From: Pseudomonas paralactis
GTDB lineage: Bacteria > Pseudomonadota > Gammaproteobacteria > Pseudomonadales > Pseudomonadaceae
Direction: 5' to 3'
DNA length: 64,000 bases
NCBI RefSeq assembly: GCF_001439735.1
Contig: NZ_JYLN01000009.1
Location: 62,001-126,000, forward strand
Shown in pieces: positions 34,801-42,009 of the stretch. The notes under the pieces are model-generated. The model made no database searches. It saw only the letters and a list, made by a program, of their open reading frames with translations, and was not told the origin of the DNA. The translations under genes and the position numbers were made by a program. Position 1 is the first letter of the stretch; each line of letters begins with the position of its first letter.

Positions 34801-35971
34801 CTACACCGTGCCGAACGAGGTCATCAGCGAGCAGCGCCTGAGGCCCGACGGCACTTATAACGTGGGGGACAATTGGTATGTGCGCTATACCGACAGTACT
34901 GGTACGAACCGGGTTTATCAGATCGACTCGGTATTTCATGCGCGCAACGGGCAGGTCAATATCATCGATCCCAATGCCCCACCGACGGCGCCACGCGGCA
35001 GTAGAATCGTGGCGTCCCTGCAATCGGCTGGGAACGGGGAGTGGCGGTTGAGTGAATTACCTGGAGGAAGGGGAAAAAGGGGCAGAACTGCACCACCTTC
35101 CGATGAGTATGTGGACCGCATGCTCTCGGGGACGGCAACTGAAGACATTACCGGGGGACCGACAGTCAGCAGACCACTAAGGCGGTGGTTCACACGCGAT
35201 GTGAATAACTACTACAACGACCTGGCAACTAACGGGTTACCTGCACGGCCAACCATGCCAATAATGACGATCAACAGCGCACCTGAAGAGGCCATTCGAA
35301 ACACCCTCTCTCAACCAGGTGTACGTGGTTTAGTGGTTGGAGAATTGCATGACGAACCAGCCGCTTTTCAATTGGTTATCGATCAGATGAAAAGCTTGGC
35401 AGATTGCGGTGTCACGACCCTTTACCTTGAGGGCGCCATTTATCCGCCAAGCTTTACAGGCGTAAACCATGCGGACGTACTACCTTCCGAAGCGCACTAT
35501 CTGATCGATCGCGCCTATCGCCAGGAATTCAGTGGCGGCCCGACCATGGCGGACGTCATCAGCGAAGCAAACAAGCATGGAATAAATGTGGTAGGCATCG
35601 AACACCCGCTATTGACTTCCCATGCGGATAATTATGCAGACTGGCAACGTAGACCGACTAAATTTTTCGAACGACTGAGAGAACTTAACTACTTCGCAAC
35701 CCGTATCATTGAAAAACTCCCAGCGGGAGAAAAATACGTTGCGTTAGTAGGAAACGCGCACATGAATACTTACGGGGGGGTCCCAGGTATTGCTGAATTA
35801 ACCGGCGGGGTCGGGATGTCCGTAACCCCGACCCTGAAAGGCGGCTCAAGCCTCGTCAGTCAACCGCCTAATACTCCACCTCCGCCGTTGAAATTCATGC
35901 ATGGCACGAACATATATGACACTCCGGGAGACATTAGTATTGCCTACAACATCGACTCACTGACCGTTTGA
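31820..35971 (+). CDS. Giant dermonecrotic-like toxin 2, tandem paralogue
   Basis: 1383 aa, collinear with toxin 1 from about residue 85 and clearly similar over more than 900 residues ('GPVVLYTPGEGFEEFATPAQ' at 330-349 is identical; 'FGIEVALIFADLIPVVGKGV' replaces the hydrophobic stretch). The first 80 residues, the linker at about 940-980 and the tail are different. The C-terminal domain keeps 'GELHDE' (E1175, H1177), 'YLEGAI' (E1204), 'GIEHPL' (E1261, H1262), 'RLRELNYF' and 'VALVGNAHMNT' (H1314), and ends in a Pro-rich tail absent from toxin 1. No Sec signal is seen. The two genes probably arose by duplication and diverged at the ends. ATG at 31820. Confidence 0.8.
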   Translation: MFSPAQALAARSQQQTLSTSAVTASSSSPTYSGTTPELTPAPTYAPDTPPVPTSPGIARAQMRYPKLEKHFKPSKQLAYTVEHGLLTQDMQRLHNQQPSFKTFIQAQLEHAFPDVRPLNAETMSVNRYRVDGDRESLASSEPLMTALAKTVQDILANPNKLMRPERDIKVEFTHRTSLADLAMPAATAGTLQSIARSIATQYPQAIEQYWNTPSPVHEDPRKHESPLNQLLTLHKRQLSSLAALRFSDQTLSAESKALIDDALRYPTLDAREKKFAHGDRLGVYPITIDDQTERGAMLAGAFLITKSDGSHATSPTWPNGRALELNDTNGPVVLYTPGEGFEEFATPAQARQALADRLDQGGTQAELLLQTLAPSLQNRADGFSGDDLMRSVLPSSGDVLAEAVPWMLRRQQAEINAGLGKALAPGNTLNPLLDSTSLQAIDNAADWSYLLDGSNAMLARDAKLADKNQPEWLKNLTPVQETVFSHLERVQDKSLDTLAPLLEKIPSLGAFSRDRLNAAINQQYPNAKVDADQLKVQVHTRTGIHGGRGTGEPLYSKQDSVSLTDLALNNPSGFPAIERGKFSDIKMTLRLLDTQGEPVLDLAGKPVTLDTDDLKKLVNDTDVGGEYTKLLKREMATDTESGSAAQLRTAWKASLEGAMFKEAFLAELNPDAYKEQAHENTTTKRAAQWVDAVMEHPDPATRPQVDGKNIVANSLVHRGLAVQGVMVIGNQTDSSLVLYTPKAPDGITFREVADHNALDTLLAKGEWASYIAKRKSPVSKDDIAQFMDALKSTAYNPSNLISPELIISSVKLLGSAISLKAIDGDVQDHLYKQHVQMVIDRADHQSVSSAEVAKQSTLNKIEFGIEVALIFADLIPVVGKGVSTGVRLGKAGVTALRANSRILPHLIKKPGLARAIYSDFTLAASGITNLRAAPMRPVLRSTGLSGPLAPRSGPRALPSPPNPPLAGASTSSGISTIATRPSTTAALPNRDLSAYTVPNEVISEQRLRPDGTYNVGDNWYVRYTDSTGTNRVYQIDSVFHARNGQVNIIDPNAPPTAPRGSRIVASLQSAGNGEWRLSELPGGRGKRGRTAPPSDEYVDRMLSGTATEDITGGPTVSRPLRRWFTRDVNNYYNDLATNGLPARPTMPIMTINSAPEEAIRNTLSQPGVRGLVVGELHDEPAAFQLVIDQMKSLADCGVTTLYLEGAIYPPSFTGVNHADVLPSEAHYLIDRAYRQEFSGGPTMADVISEANKHGINVVGIEHPLLTSHADNYADWQRRPTKFFERLRELNYFATRIIEKLPAGEKYVALVGNAHMNTYGGVPGIAELTGGVGMSVTPTLKGGSSLVSQPPNTPPPPLKFMHGTNIYDTPGDISIAYNIDSLTV

Positions 35972-35989
35972 TCGCCTCGTGAGAGGAAC

Positions 35990-36014
35990 GCTATGCAGCC
36001 AGCCGCTGCATAGC
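35990..36014 (+). other. Perfect hairpin after toxin gene 2
   Basis: GCTATGCAGC (35990-35999) pairs with GCTGCATAGC (36005-36014) 18 bases after the stop. It is followed by A-rich, not T-rich, sequence on this strand, so an intrinsic terminator is uncertain. Confidence 0.55.
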
Positions 36015-36030
36015 CGACCATTGCGCAATA

Positions 36031-36120
36031 GAAAACACATCAAGCACAAAAAAACAAAAAACACTAAATTAACGCAATAACAAATCTCAAAAGCGCAAAA
36101 AAATAGAAATCCTCTCAATT
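36031..36120. other. AT-rich island upstream of leuA leader
   Basis: By hand count about 25 of these 90 bases are G or C, against a strongly GC-rich background. It has A-tracts of seven, six and seven. It may contain the leuA promoter's upstream region, a binding site for MvaT-type silencers, or the border of the accessory toxin block. No good -35/-10 pair was identified. Confidence 0.6.
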
Positions 36121-36168
36121 TTTTCTGATTACTTGCCATCCTCCCGCCCCGCGGTTAGGGTTGAATGC

Positions 36169-36246
36169 ATGAAAACCTCACACACCCTCATTCAGCTCCG
36201 CCAGCACCGCAGCCTGTGCCTCGTCAGCGCACGACTGCCAGGCTGA
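36169..36246 (+). CDS. leuA leader peptide (25 aa, leucine-rich)
   Basis: The ORF starts 'MKTSHTLIQL' and ends 'VSARLPG' before TGA at 36244-36246. Five of 25 residues are Leu, with CTC and CTG codons, and its position 89 bases before the leuA start fits a translated leader that senses leucine or leucyl-tRNA. AGGG lies about nine bases before its ATG. The final ARLPG is suited to ribosome stalling at the stop. I recall near-identical peptides before leuA in other pseudomonads but could not check. It is in a different frame from leuA. Downstream a small hairpin (36297-36301 with 36310-36314) has no T-tract, so classical attenuation is not shown. Confidence 0.7.
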   Translation: MKTSHTLIQLRQHRSLCLVSARLPG

Positions 36247-36335
36247 ATCGATCTGCCTCGTCTCTAAGCTTTATCCCCAATAACAGTTCTACGGCAGGCC
36301 GCCTTTTCTCGGCCCCTACAACAAAGGATTTCCCG

Positions 36336-38015
36336 ATGAGCATGCTCAAAGACCCGTCTTCGAAGTACCGTGCGTTCCCGACCATCGATATCCCGGACCG
36401 CACCTGGCCATCGAAGACCATCACTCAGGCGCCGATCTGGTGCAGCTCCGACTTGCGTGATGGCAACCAGTCGCTGATCGAACCGATGGACGCCGCGAAA
36501 AAGCTGCGTTTCTGGAAGACCCTGGTCGCCGTCGGCGTGAAGGAAATCGAAGCGTCGTTCCCAGCCGCGTCGCAAACCGACTTCGATTTCGTGCGCACCC
36601 TGATCGAAGACAACCACATCCCCGAGGACACCACCATCCAGGTGCTGACCCAGGGCCGTGAAGACTTGATTGCGCGCACCTTTGAATCCCTGCGCGGCGC
36701 CAAGAAAGCCATCGTGCACTTGTACAACGCCACGTCGCCGTCGTTCCGCCGCATTGTGTTCAACCAAGACAAGGACGGCATCAAGGCGATCGCCGTCAAC
36801 GCGGCCAAGCTGTTCGTCAAATACGCCGCCCAACAGCCAGAAACCCAGTGGACTTTCGAATACTCCCCGGAGACGTTCAGCGCCACTGAGCTGGAGTTCG
36901 CCAAGGAAGTCTGCGACGCCGTGATCGAGGTCTGGAACCCGACGCCCGAGCACAAGATGATCCTCAACCTCCCGGCCACCGTTGAATGCGCCACGCCGAA
37001 CATCTATGCCGACCAGATCGAGTGGTTCGGTCGCCATATCAACCGTCGTGACAGCGTGATCATCAGCCTGCACACCCACAACGACCGTGGCACCGGCGTA
37101 GCCGCTACCGAGCTGGGCCTGATGGCCGGCGCCGACCGTGTCGAAGGCTGCCTGTTCGGCAATGGCGAGCGTACCGGCAACGTCGACCTGGTGACCGTGG
37201 CACTGAACATGTACACCCAGGGCCTGGACCCGCAACTGGACTTCTCCGATATCGACGGCGTGCGCAAAGTCGTCGAAGAGTGCAACCAGATCCAGGTGCA
37301 TCCGCGTCACCCCTATGTGGGCGATCTGGTGCACACCGCGTTCTCCGGTTCCCACCAGGACGCGATCCGCAAAGGCTTCTCCCAGCAGAAAGACGATGCG
37401 TTGTGGGAAGTGCCGTACTTGCCGATCGACCCGGCCGACATTGGCCGCAGCTACGAGGCGGTGATTCGTGTGAACAGCCAGTCAGGCAAAGGCGGTATCG
37501 CCTACCTGCTGGAACAGGAATACGACATCAGCTTGCCGCGTCGTATGCAGATCGAGTTCAGCCAGGTGGTACAGGCCGAAACCGACCGCGTGGGCCTGGA
37601 AATGACTGCGCCGCAGATCTACGCCTTGCTGCAGCGTGAATACCTGCAAGCCAACACCCCGTACGCGCTGGTCAGCCATCGCTTGCAGGAAGAAAACGGC
37701 AACAGCTTTGTCGAGGTCGAAGTTTCCGGCAAGGGTCAGGGCGAAACCAACCTGCACTGGAAAGGCAAAGGCAACGGCGCGCTGGAAGCCTTGGTGGCCG
37801 GCCTGCCGATTGGCGTGGAGATCATGGACTACAACGAACACGCCATCGGCGCGGGTACCAATGCCAAGGCCGCAGCCTACATTGAACTGCGCGTGAACGG
37901 CGAGCGTCCGGTGCATGGCGTGGGTATCGATGAAAACATCACCACCGCCAGCTTCAAGGCGCTGTTCAGTGCACTGAACCGCTCGCTGAGCCAGTTGGAA
38001 GCCAAAGCGGCGTAA
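36336..38015 (+). CDS. leuA: 2-isopropylmalate synthase
   Basis: This 559 aa enzyme condenses acetyl-CoA with 2-ketoisovalerate, the first step of leucine synthesis. It has the DRE-TIM barrel ('SSDLRDGNQSLIEP', 'SLHTHNDRGTGVAATELGLM' with the His-x-His metal site) and a C-terminal leucine-binding regulatory domain ('SHRLQEENGNSFVEVEVSGK'). It is the longer two-segment form of pseudomonads and actinobacteria. The frame is open to 36165, but ATG at 36336 is chosen because GGATT precedes it, the family starts 'MSMLKDPSSKYRAF', and the upstream codons overlap the leader peptide. A terminator follows at once. Confidence 0.97.
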   Translation: MSMLKDPSSKYRAFPTIDIPDRTWPSKTITQAPIWCSSDLRDGNQSLIEPMDAAKKLRFWKTLVAVGVKEIEASFPAASQTDFDFVRTLIEDNHIPEDTTIQVLTQGREDLIARTFESLRGAKKAIVHLYNATSPSFRRIVFNQDKDGIKAIAVNAAKLFVKYAAQQPETQWTFEYSPETFSATELEFAKEVCDAVIEVWNPTPEHKMILNLPATVECATPNIYADQIEWFGRHINRRDSVIISLHTHNDRGTGVAATELGLMAGADRVEGCLFGNGERTGNVDLVTVALNMYTQGLDPQLDFSDIDGVRKVVEECNQIQVHPRHPYVGDLVHTAFSGSHQDAIRKGFSQQKDDALWEVPYLPIDPADIGRSYEAVIRVNSQSGKGGIAYLLEQEYDISLPRRMQIEFSQVVQAETDRVGLEMTAPQIYALLQREYLQANTPYALVSHRLQEENGNSFVEVEVSGKGQGETNLHWKGKGNGALEALVAGLPIGVEIMDYNEHAIGAGTNAKAAAYIELRVNGERPVHGVGIDENITTASFKALFSALNRSLSQLEAKAA

Positions 38016-38031
38016 CCGGCTGCTGAAATGC

Positions 38032-38067
38032 AAAAGGCCCCTGGGTGTGAATCCAGGGGCCTTTTTG
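38032..38067 (+). terminator. Rho-independent terminator of leuA
   Basis: AAAGGCCCCTGG and CCAGGGGCCTTT form a perfect 12-pair stem with an eight-base loop, ending in five T plus G and T, 16 bases after the leuA stop. Confidence 0.92.
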
Positions 38068-38102
38068 TTTGGCGTCAGAGTTATAGTGTTTGTGGGGCCT
38101 TC

Positions 38103-38186
38103 ATCGCGGGCAAGCCCGGCTCCCACATTTGGACTGCAGTTTTTCAGGTAACTCCAATCAACTGTGGGAGCGGGCTTGCCCGCGAT
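38103..38186. repeat. REPIN, GTGGGAGCCGGGCTTGCCC family
   Basis: Arms at 38103-38127 and 38163-38186 face each other between convergent leuA and the amidase gene; the right arm reads GGGAGCGGGC, one base shorter than the left. Confidence 0.88.
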
Positions 38187-38213
38187 GACGCCCTTGCAGG
38201 CGACAGATAAGCC

Positions 38214-39005
38214 TCAGACAAACTGAAAGCTATCGGCATCCAGGTTCGCCGGGAATCGTGTACGGTAAGCCGCCAGCTCCGCCGCATCCAGGATCACCTG
38301 GAACACCCCATCCGCCTCCCCCGCACTGAGCAAGGTTTCACCCTGGAAATCCAGCACTTGGCTGTCACCTGTATAGGCAAAGCCCTTCCCATCCGTGCCG
38401 ACGCGATTCACCGCCGCCACGTAACACAGATTCTCAATGGCCCGCGCCGGCAACAGGCGGTTCCAATGCTGACGCCGCGCACCTGGCCAGTTGGCGGTGT
38501 ACAGCAGCAAGTCGGTGTCCTGGGCATCACGGCTCCATACCGGGAAGCGCAGGTCGTAGCAAATCAGCGGGCGGACGCGCCAACCTTTCAACTCAAACAA
38601 CACCTGGCGCTCGCCGGGGGTGTAGTGATCGTGCTCACCGGCCATGCGGAACAGGTGACGCTTGTCGTAATGCAGCACCTCGCCATCCGGCCTCGCCCAC
38701 AACAGGCGGTTGCGGTGGCTGCCGTCGGCGGCCTGGATAATCACGCTGCCGGTGATCACCGCGTTGTATTTGGCTGCCTGCGCCTGGAGCCAGTGATGGG
38801 TCGGGCCGTGTTCCGGCTCGGCAAGGGCGGCCGATTCCATGGAGAAACCGGTGGTGAACATTTCCGGCAGCACAATCAGGTCGGCGCCGGTGGCCTGCTC
38901 AAGCAGCAGCTCAAAATGTTCAAGATTAGCCTGACGGTCATGCCACACCAGGCTGGTCTGGATCAGGGCGATATTCAGGTTGGGCAGTGCACTCAGATCA
39001 CGCAT
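38214..39005 (-). CDS. Omega-amidase, nitrilase superfamily (YafV-like)
   Basis: This 263 aa cytoplasmic enzyme has the Glu-Lys-Cys triad of carbon-nitrogen hydrolases: 'IVLPEMFTTGFSM' (Glu), 'LHYDKRHLFRMAGEH' (Lys) and 'PLICYDLRFPVWSRD' (Cys). YafV-type members hydrolyse alpha-ketoglutaramate and alpha-ketosuccinamate. ATG at 39005 is used; the open frame continues to 39140 inside the next gene. It overlaps the upstream aminotransferase by 13 bases, and the pairing fits the glutamine transaminase/omega-amidase route that drives methionine salvage. A REPIN and the leuA terminator lie downstream. Confidence 0.88.
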   Translation of the reverse strand: MRDLSALPNLNIALIQTSLVWHDRQANLEHFELLLEQATGADLIVLPEMFTTGFSMESAALAEPEHGPTHHWLQAQAAKYNAVITGSVIIQAADGSHRNRLLWARPDGEVLHYDKRHLFRMAGEHDHYTPGERQVLFELKGWRVRPLICYDLRFPVWSRDAQDTDLLLYTANWPGARRQHWNRLLPARAIENLCYVAAVNRVGTDGKGFAYTGDSQVLDFQGETLLSAGEADGVFQVILDAAELAAYRTRFPANLDADSFQFV

Positions 39006-40141
39006 AGTTTTTCCGCCGCTTGTCGCAACGTCTCCTCGCGTTTGGCAAAGCACAGACGCACCAGGCGCTGGCCTTGGGGTGGGTGCTGGTAGAACACCGA
39101 GACCGGAATGGTCGCCACGCCATGTTCGCGGGTCATCCACAGGGACATGGCGACGTCATCCAGGTCTGGGCGTATCTGCGAGTAATCCACCAGTTGGAAG
39201 TAAGTGCCGCTCACCCGGGTAAAACTGAAGCGGGACGGCGCCAGCAGGTCGCAAAACAGGTCGCGCTTGGCCTGATAAAAGGCCGGCAGTTCTTCCACAT
39301 GCTCCGGGTGTTCGGCCATGAAGTCAGCCAAAGCGTACTGCAAAGGGGTTACGCCGCAAAAGTTGACATATTGATGCACCTTGCGCAGTTCAGCCGTCAG
39401 GGCCGGCGGCGCGACCGCGTAACCGGTTTTCCAGCCGGTCACGTGATAGGTCTTGCCGAAGGAACTGACCACGAAGGCGCGCTGATACAGCTCCTGATGG
39501 GCCAATACGCTGACATGGGCCACACCATCGAATACCAGGTGTTCGTAAACCTCATCGCTGATCAGGTAAATATCACGGTCGCGGATCAGTTCGGCCAACT
39601 GGTCCAGCTCGGCGCGGCTGATCAGCGCGCCAGTCGGGTTATGTGGCGAGTTGATGATAATCATGCGGGTACGCGGTGACAGCGCCGCCTTGATCTTCTC
39701 GAAGTCGAGGGCAAAGCCGTCCAGGCTCAGTTGCACATGCACACAACGACCACCGGCCAGCTCCACCGAGGGCTCATAGCTGTCGTAGCTGGGGTCGAAC
39801 ACGATGACTTCATCGCCATGACGAATCACCGCCTGAATCGCGCAGAAGATCGCCTCCGTGGCACCAGGGGTGATGGTCACCTCGCTGTCCGCATTGACCG
39901 TAGCGCCATAACTGCGAGCGATCTTGGCGGCCACCTGCTGGCGCAGCACGGGCAAGCCGGTCATGGGCGCGTATTGGTTGTGGCCCAGGGCAATATGCTT
40001 GCCTACTGCGTCGAGCAAACCTTGCGGGCCATTGAAGTCCGGGAAACCCTGCGACAGGTTGAGCGCGCCGGTTTCAGCGGCGAGTTGCGACATGGTGGTG
40101 AAAATGGTCGTGCCGACGTTTGGCAGCTTACTGGTGATCAT
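38993..40141 (-). CDS. Methionine/glutamine aminotransferase (YbdL-like), PLP-dependent
   Basis: This 382 aa class I aminotransferase has 'NSPHNPTGALISRAELDQL', 'YLISDEVYEHLVFDG', the PLP lysine in 'VSSFGKTYHVTGWKTGYAVA' and 'LVRLCFAKREETLRQA'. The start 'MITSKLPNVGTTIFTTMSQL' is that of YbdL-type enzymes, which use methionine, glutamine and aromatic amino acids as donors. The next gene, an omega-amidase, overlaps its end by 13 bases, so both are probably translated from one message: transamination of glutamine gives alpha-ketoglutaramate, which the amidase removes. ATG at 40141. Confidence 0.9.
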   Translation of the reverse strand: MITSKLPNVGTTIFTTMSQLAAETGALNLSQGFPDFNGPQGLLDAVGKHIALGHNQYAPMTGLPVLRQQVAAKIARSYGATVNADSEVTITPGATEAIFCAIQAVIRHGDEVIVFDPSYDSYEPSVELAGGRCVHVQLSLDGFALDFEKIKAALSPRTRMIIINSPHNPTGALISRAELDQLAELIRDRDIYLISDEVYEHLVFDGVAHVSVLAHQELYQRAFVVSSFGKTYHVTGWKTGYAVAPPALTAELRKVHQYVNFCGVTPLQYALADFMAEHPEHVEELPAFYQAKRDLFCDLLAPSRFSFTRVSGTYFQLVDYSQIRPDLDDVAMSLWMTREHGVATIPVSVFYQHPPQGQRLVRLCFAKREETLRQAAEKLCVI

Positions 40142-40215
40142 CGGAGGCCCCTGCAGGTGAGCCCCAAGTTTTAAGCCGCCAATTGCATCGGGTCAAGGCA
40201 CAAACGGTCGCGCAC

Positions 40216-40238
40216 AAAAAAGGGCTCCAAAGGAGCCC
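40216..40238 (-). terminator. Rho-independent terminator of der
   Basis: On the minus strand GGGCTCC-TTT-GGAGCCC is followed by TTTTTT, 38 bases after the der stop codon. Confidence 0.9.
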
Positions 40239-40275
40239 TCTCTTGCAGCGTGTCGCTTACAACGCAAAGCTGCCG

Positions 40276-41745
40276 TTATTTCTTGTCACGGCGCTTCTTG
40301 TCGGCCTTCTTGTGGTGAGTCATCAAACGACGCTTCTTGTTCACCTGACGGTCGGTCAGTGTGTTCTTGTTGCCTTCGTATGGGTTCTCGCCACCCTTGA
40401 ACTCGATACGGATCGGCGTACCGACCAGTTTCAAGACACGGCGGTAGGTGTTTTCCAGGTAACGGACGTAGGACTTGGGCACCTTCTCGATCTGGTTACC
40501 GTGGATCACGATAATCGGCGGGTTGGCACCACCCAAGTGGGCGTAACGCAGCTTGATCCGACGGTTGTTGACCATCGGCGGTGCGTGCTCGCCCACTGCG
40601 TCTTCCAGGATCTGGGTGAGGCGGTTGGTCGGCCAGCGGGTGACCGCAGACTTGAACGAGTTCTGGACGGACGCGTACAGGTTGCCCACGCCAGTGCCGT
40701 GCAGTGCCGAGATAAAGTGGATATCGGCGAACTCGACGAAGAACAAGCGACGTTGCAGCTCGATCTTGACGAAATCACGCTCGCTCGGCGTCATGCCGTC
40801 CCACTTGTTGATCGCGATCACCAGGGCGCGACCGGCTTCCAGGGCAAAGCCCAGCAAGTTGAGGTCGTGGTCCACCACGCCTTCGCGGGCGTCCATCACG
40901 AAGATCACCACGTTGGCGTCTTTGATCGCTTGCAGGGTTTTGACCACGGAGAACTTTTCAACTTCTTCGTGGATCTTGCCGCGCTTGCGCACACCAGCGG
41001 TGTCGATCAGCGTGTACTTCTCGTCGTTACGCTCGAACGGGATGTAAATACTGTCGCGCGTGGTGCCGGGCTGGTCGTAGACGATAACGCGGTCTTCACC
41101 GAGCATACGGTTGACCAGGGTCGACTTGCCGACGTTCGGGCGGCCGATGATAGCGATCTTGATACCGTCTTTTTCGCTCGGGCCAGGAATGCGCTTGGCT
41201 TCCTCACCTTCAGCGACGATCTCTTCCTCGCCTTCTTCTTCGTCGACATCATCCTTGGGGAAGTCGCGCAGGGCGATTTCCAGCATCTGGGTGATACCGC
41301 GACCGTGGGCACCGGCGACAGGGATCGCGTCGCCCAGACCCATCGGGCTGAATTCGGCACGGGCCGCCTCAGGATCGATGTTGTCGATCTTGTTGGCGAC
41401 CAGATAGGAACGCTTGTTGCGCTTGCGCAGGTGCTCGCCAATCATCTGGTCAGCGGCGGTATAGCCCGCGCGGGCGTCCACCAGGAACAACACGACATCG
41501 GCTTCTTCAATGGCCAGCAGCGACTGCTCGGCCATTTTTTCGTCCATGCCATGCTCGTCACCGGAGATACCACCGGTGTCGACAATAATGTAGGAGCGCC
41601 CTTGCCACTTTGCCTCACCGTATTGGCGATCACGGGTCAGACCGGACAAGTCGCCGACAATGGCGTCGCGAGTCCTGGTCAGGCGGTTGAACAAGGTGGA
41701 CTTGCCGACGTTAGGTCGGCCCACCAGGGCGATTACGGGAACCAT
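40276..41745 (-). CDS. der: GTPase Der (EngA), 50S ribosome assembly
   Basis: This 489 aa protein has two tandem GTPase domains, each with 'GRPNVGKST' (residues 8-16, and again near 200), 'DTGG/DTAG' switch motifs and 'NKID/NKWD', joined by an acidic linker 'DDVDEEEGEEEIVAEGEE', and a C-terminal KH-like domain ending in a basic tail 'KKADKKRRDKK'. ATG at 41745 is preferred to the GTG at 41757, because GGAG lies five bases before it. A terminator for bamB lies between the two genes, so der may have its own promoter. Confidence 0.98.
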   Translation of the reverse strand: MVPVIALVGRPNVGKSTLFNRLTRTRDAIVGDLSGLTRDRQYGEAKWQGRSYIIVDTGGISGDEHGMDEKMAEQSLLAIEEADVVLFLVDARAGYTAADQMIGEHLRKRNKRSYLVANKIDNIDPEAARAEFSPMGLGDAIPVAGAHGRGITQMLEIALRDFPKDDVDEEEGEEEIVAEGEEAKRIPGPSEKDGIKIAIIGRPNVGKSTLVNRMLGEDRVIVYDQPGTTRDSIYIPFERNDEKYTLIDTAGVRKRGKIHEEVEKFSVVKTLQAIKDANVVIFVMDAREGVVDHDLNLLGFALEAGRALVIAINKWDGMTPSERDFVKIELQRRLFFVEFADIHFISALHGTGVGNLYASVQNSFKSAVTRWPTNRLTQILEDAVGEHAPPMVNNRRIKLRYAHLGGANPPIIVIHGNQIEKVPKSYVRYLENTYRRVLKLVGTPIRIEFKGGENPYEGNKNTLTDRQVNKKRRLMTHHKKADKKRRDKK

Positions 41746-41770
41746 GCGGCTCTCCACTTCGTTATTTCAG

Positions 41771-41801
41771 AAAATACAAAAGCCGCTGCAGGGCAGCGGC
41801 T
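41771..41801 (-). terminator. Probable terminator after bamB operon
   Basis: On the minus strand AGCCGCTG and CAGCGGCT pair around CCCTG and are followed by TTTGTATTTTC. It lies about 210 bases beyond the bamB stop and just before der. Confidence 0.7.
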
Positions 41802-41854
41802 GGTGCTCGGGGCGGCATTTAACATGCCACATGCCCTGCTTCTGCCCCCGCCAC

Positions 41855-41954
41855 TGTAGGAGCGAGCTTGCTCGCGAAAAAACCGAGAACGACGCGTTTA
41901 TCCAGAAAACCCGCGTTATCGTTGACGTCCTTCGCGAGCAAGCTCGCTCCTACA
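41855..41954. repeat. REPIN, GTAGGAGCGAGCTTGCTCGC family
   Basis: Arms at 41855-41880 and 41931-41954 between bamB and der. The loop contains GCGTTATCGTTGACG, as in the element at 3203-3389, so the loop as well as the arms is conserved in this family. Confidence 0.92.
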
Positions 41955-42009
41955 GCAACAGGCCTTGAAACAGGGCCGCCTGGGGGTTACCCCAAGCATA
42001 GTCAAACCT

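Noticed and set aside
36165..36335. 57-codon N-terminal extension of leuA
   Set aside because: It overlaps the leader peptide in another frame and lacks conservation-like sequence; the usual start with ribosome site is at 36336.
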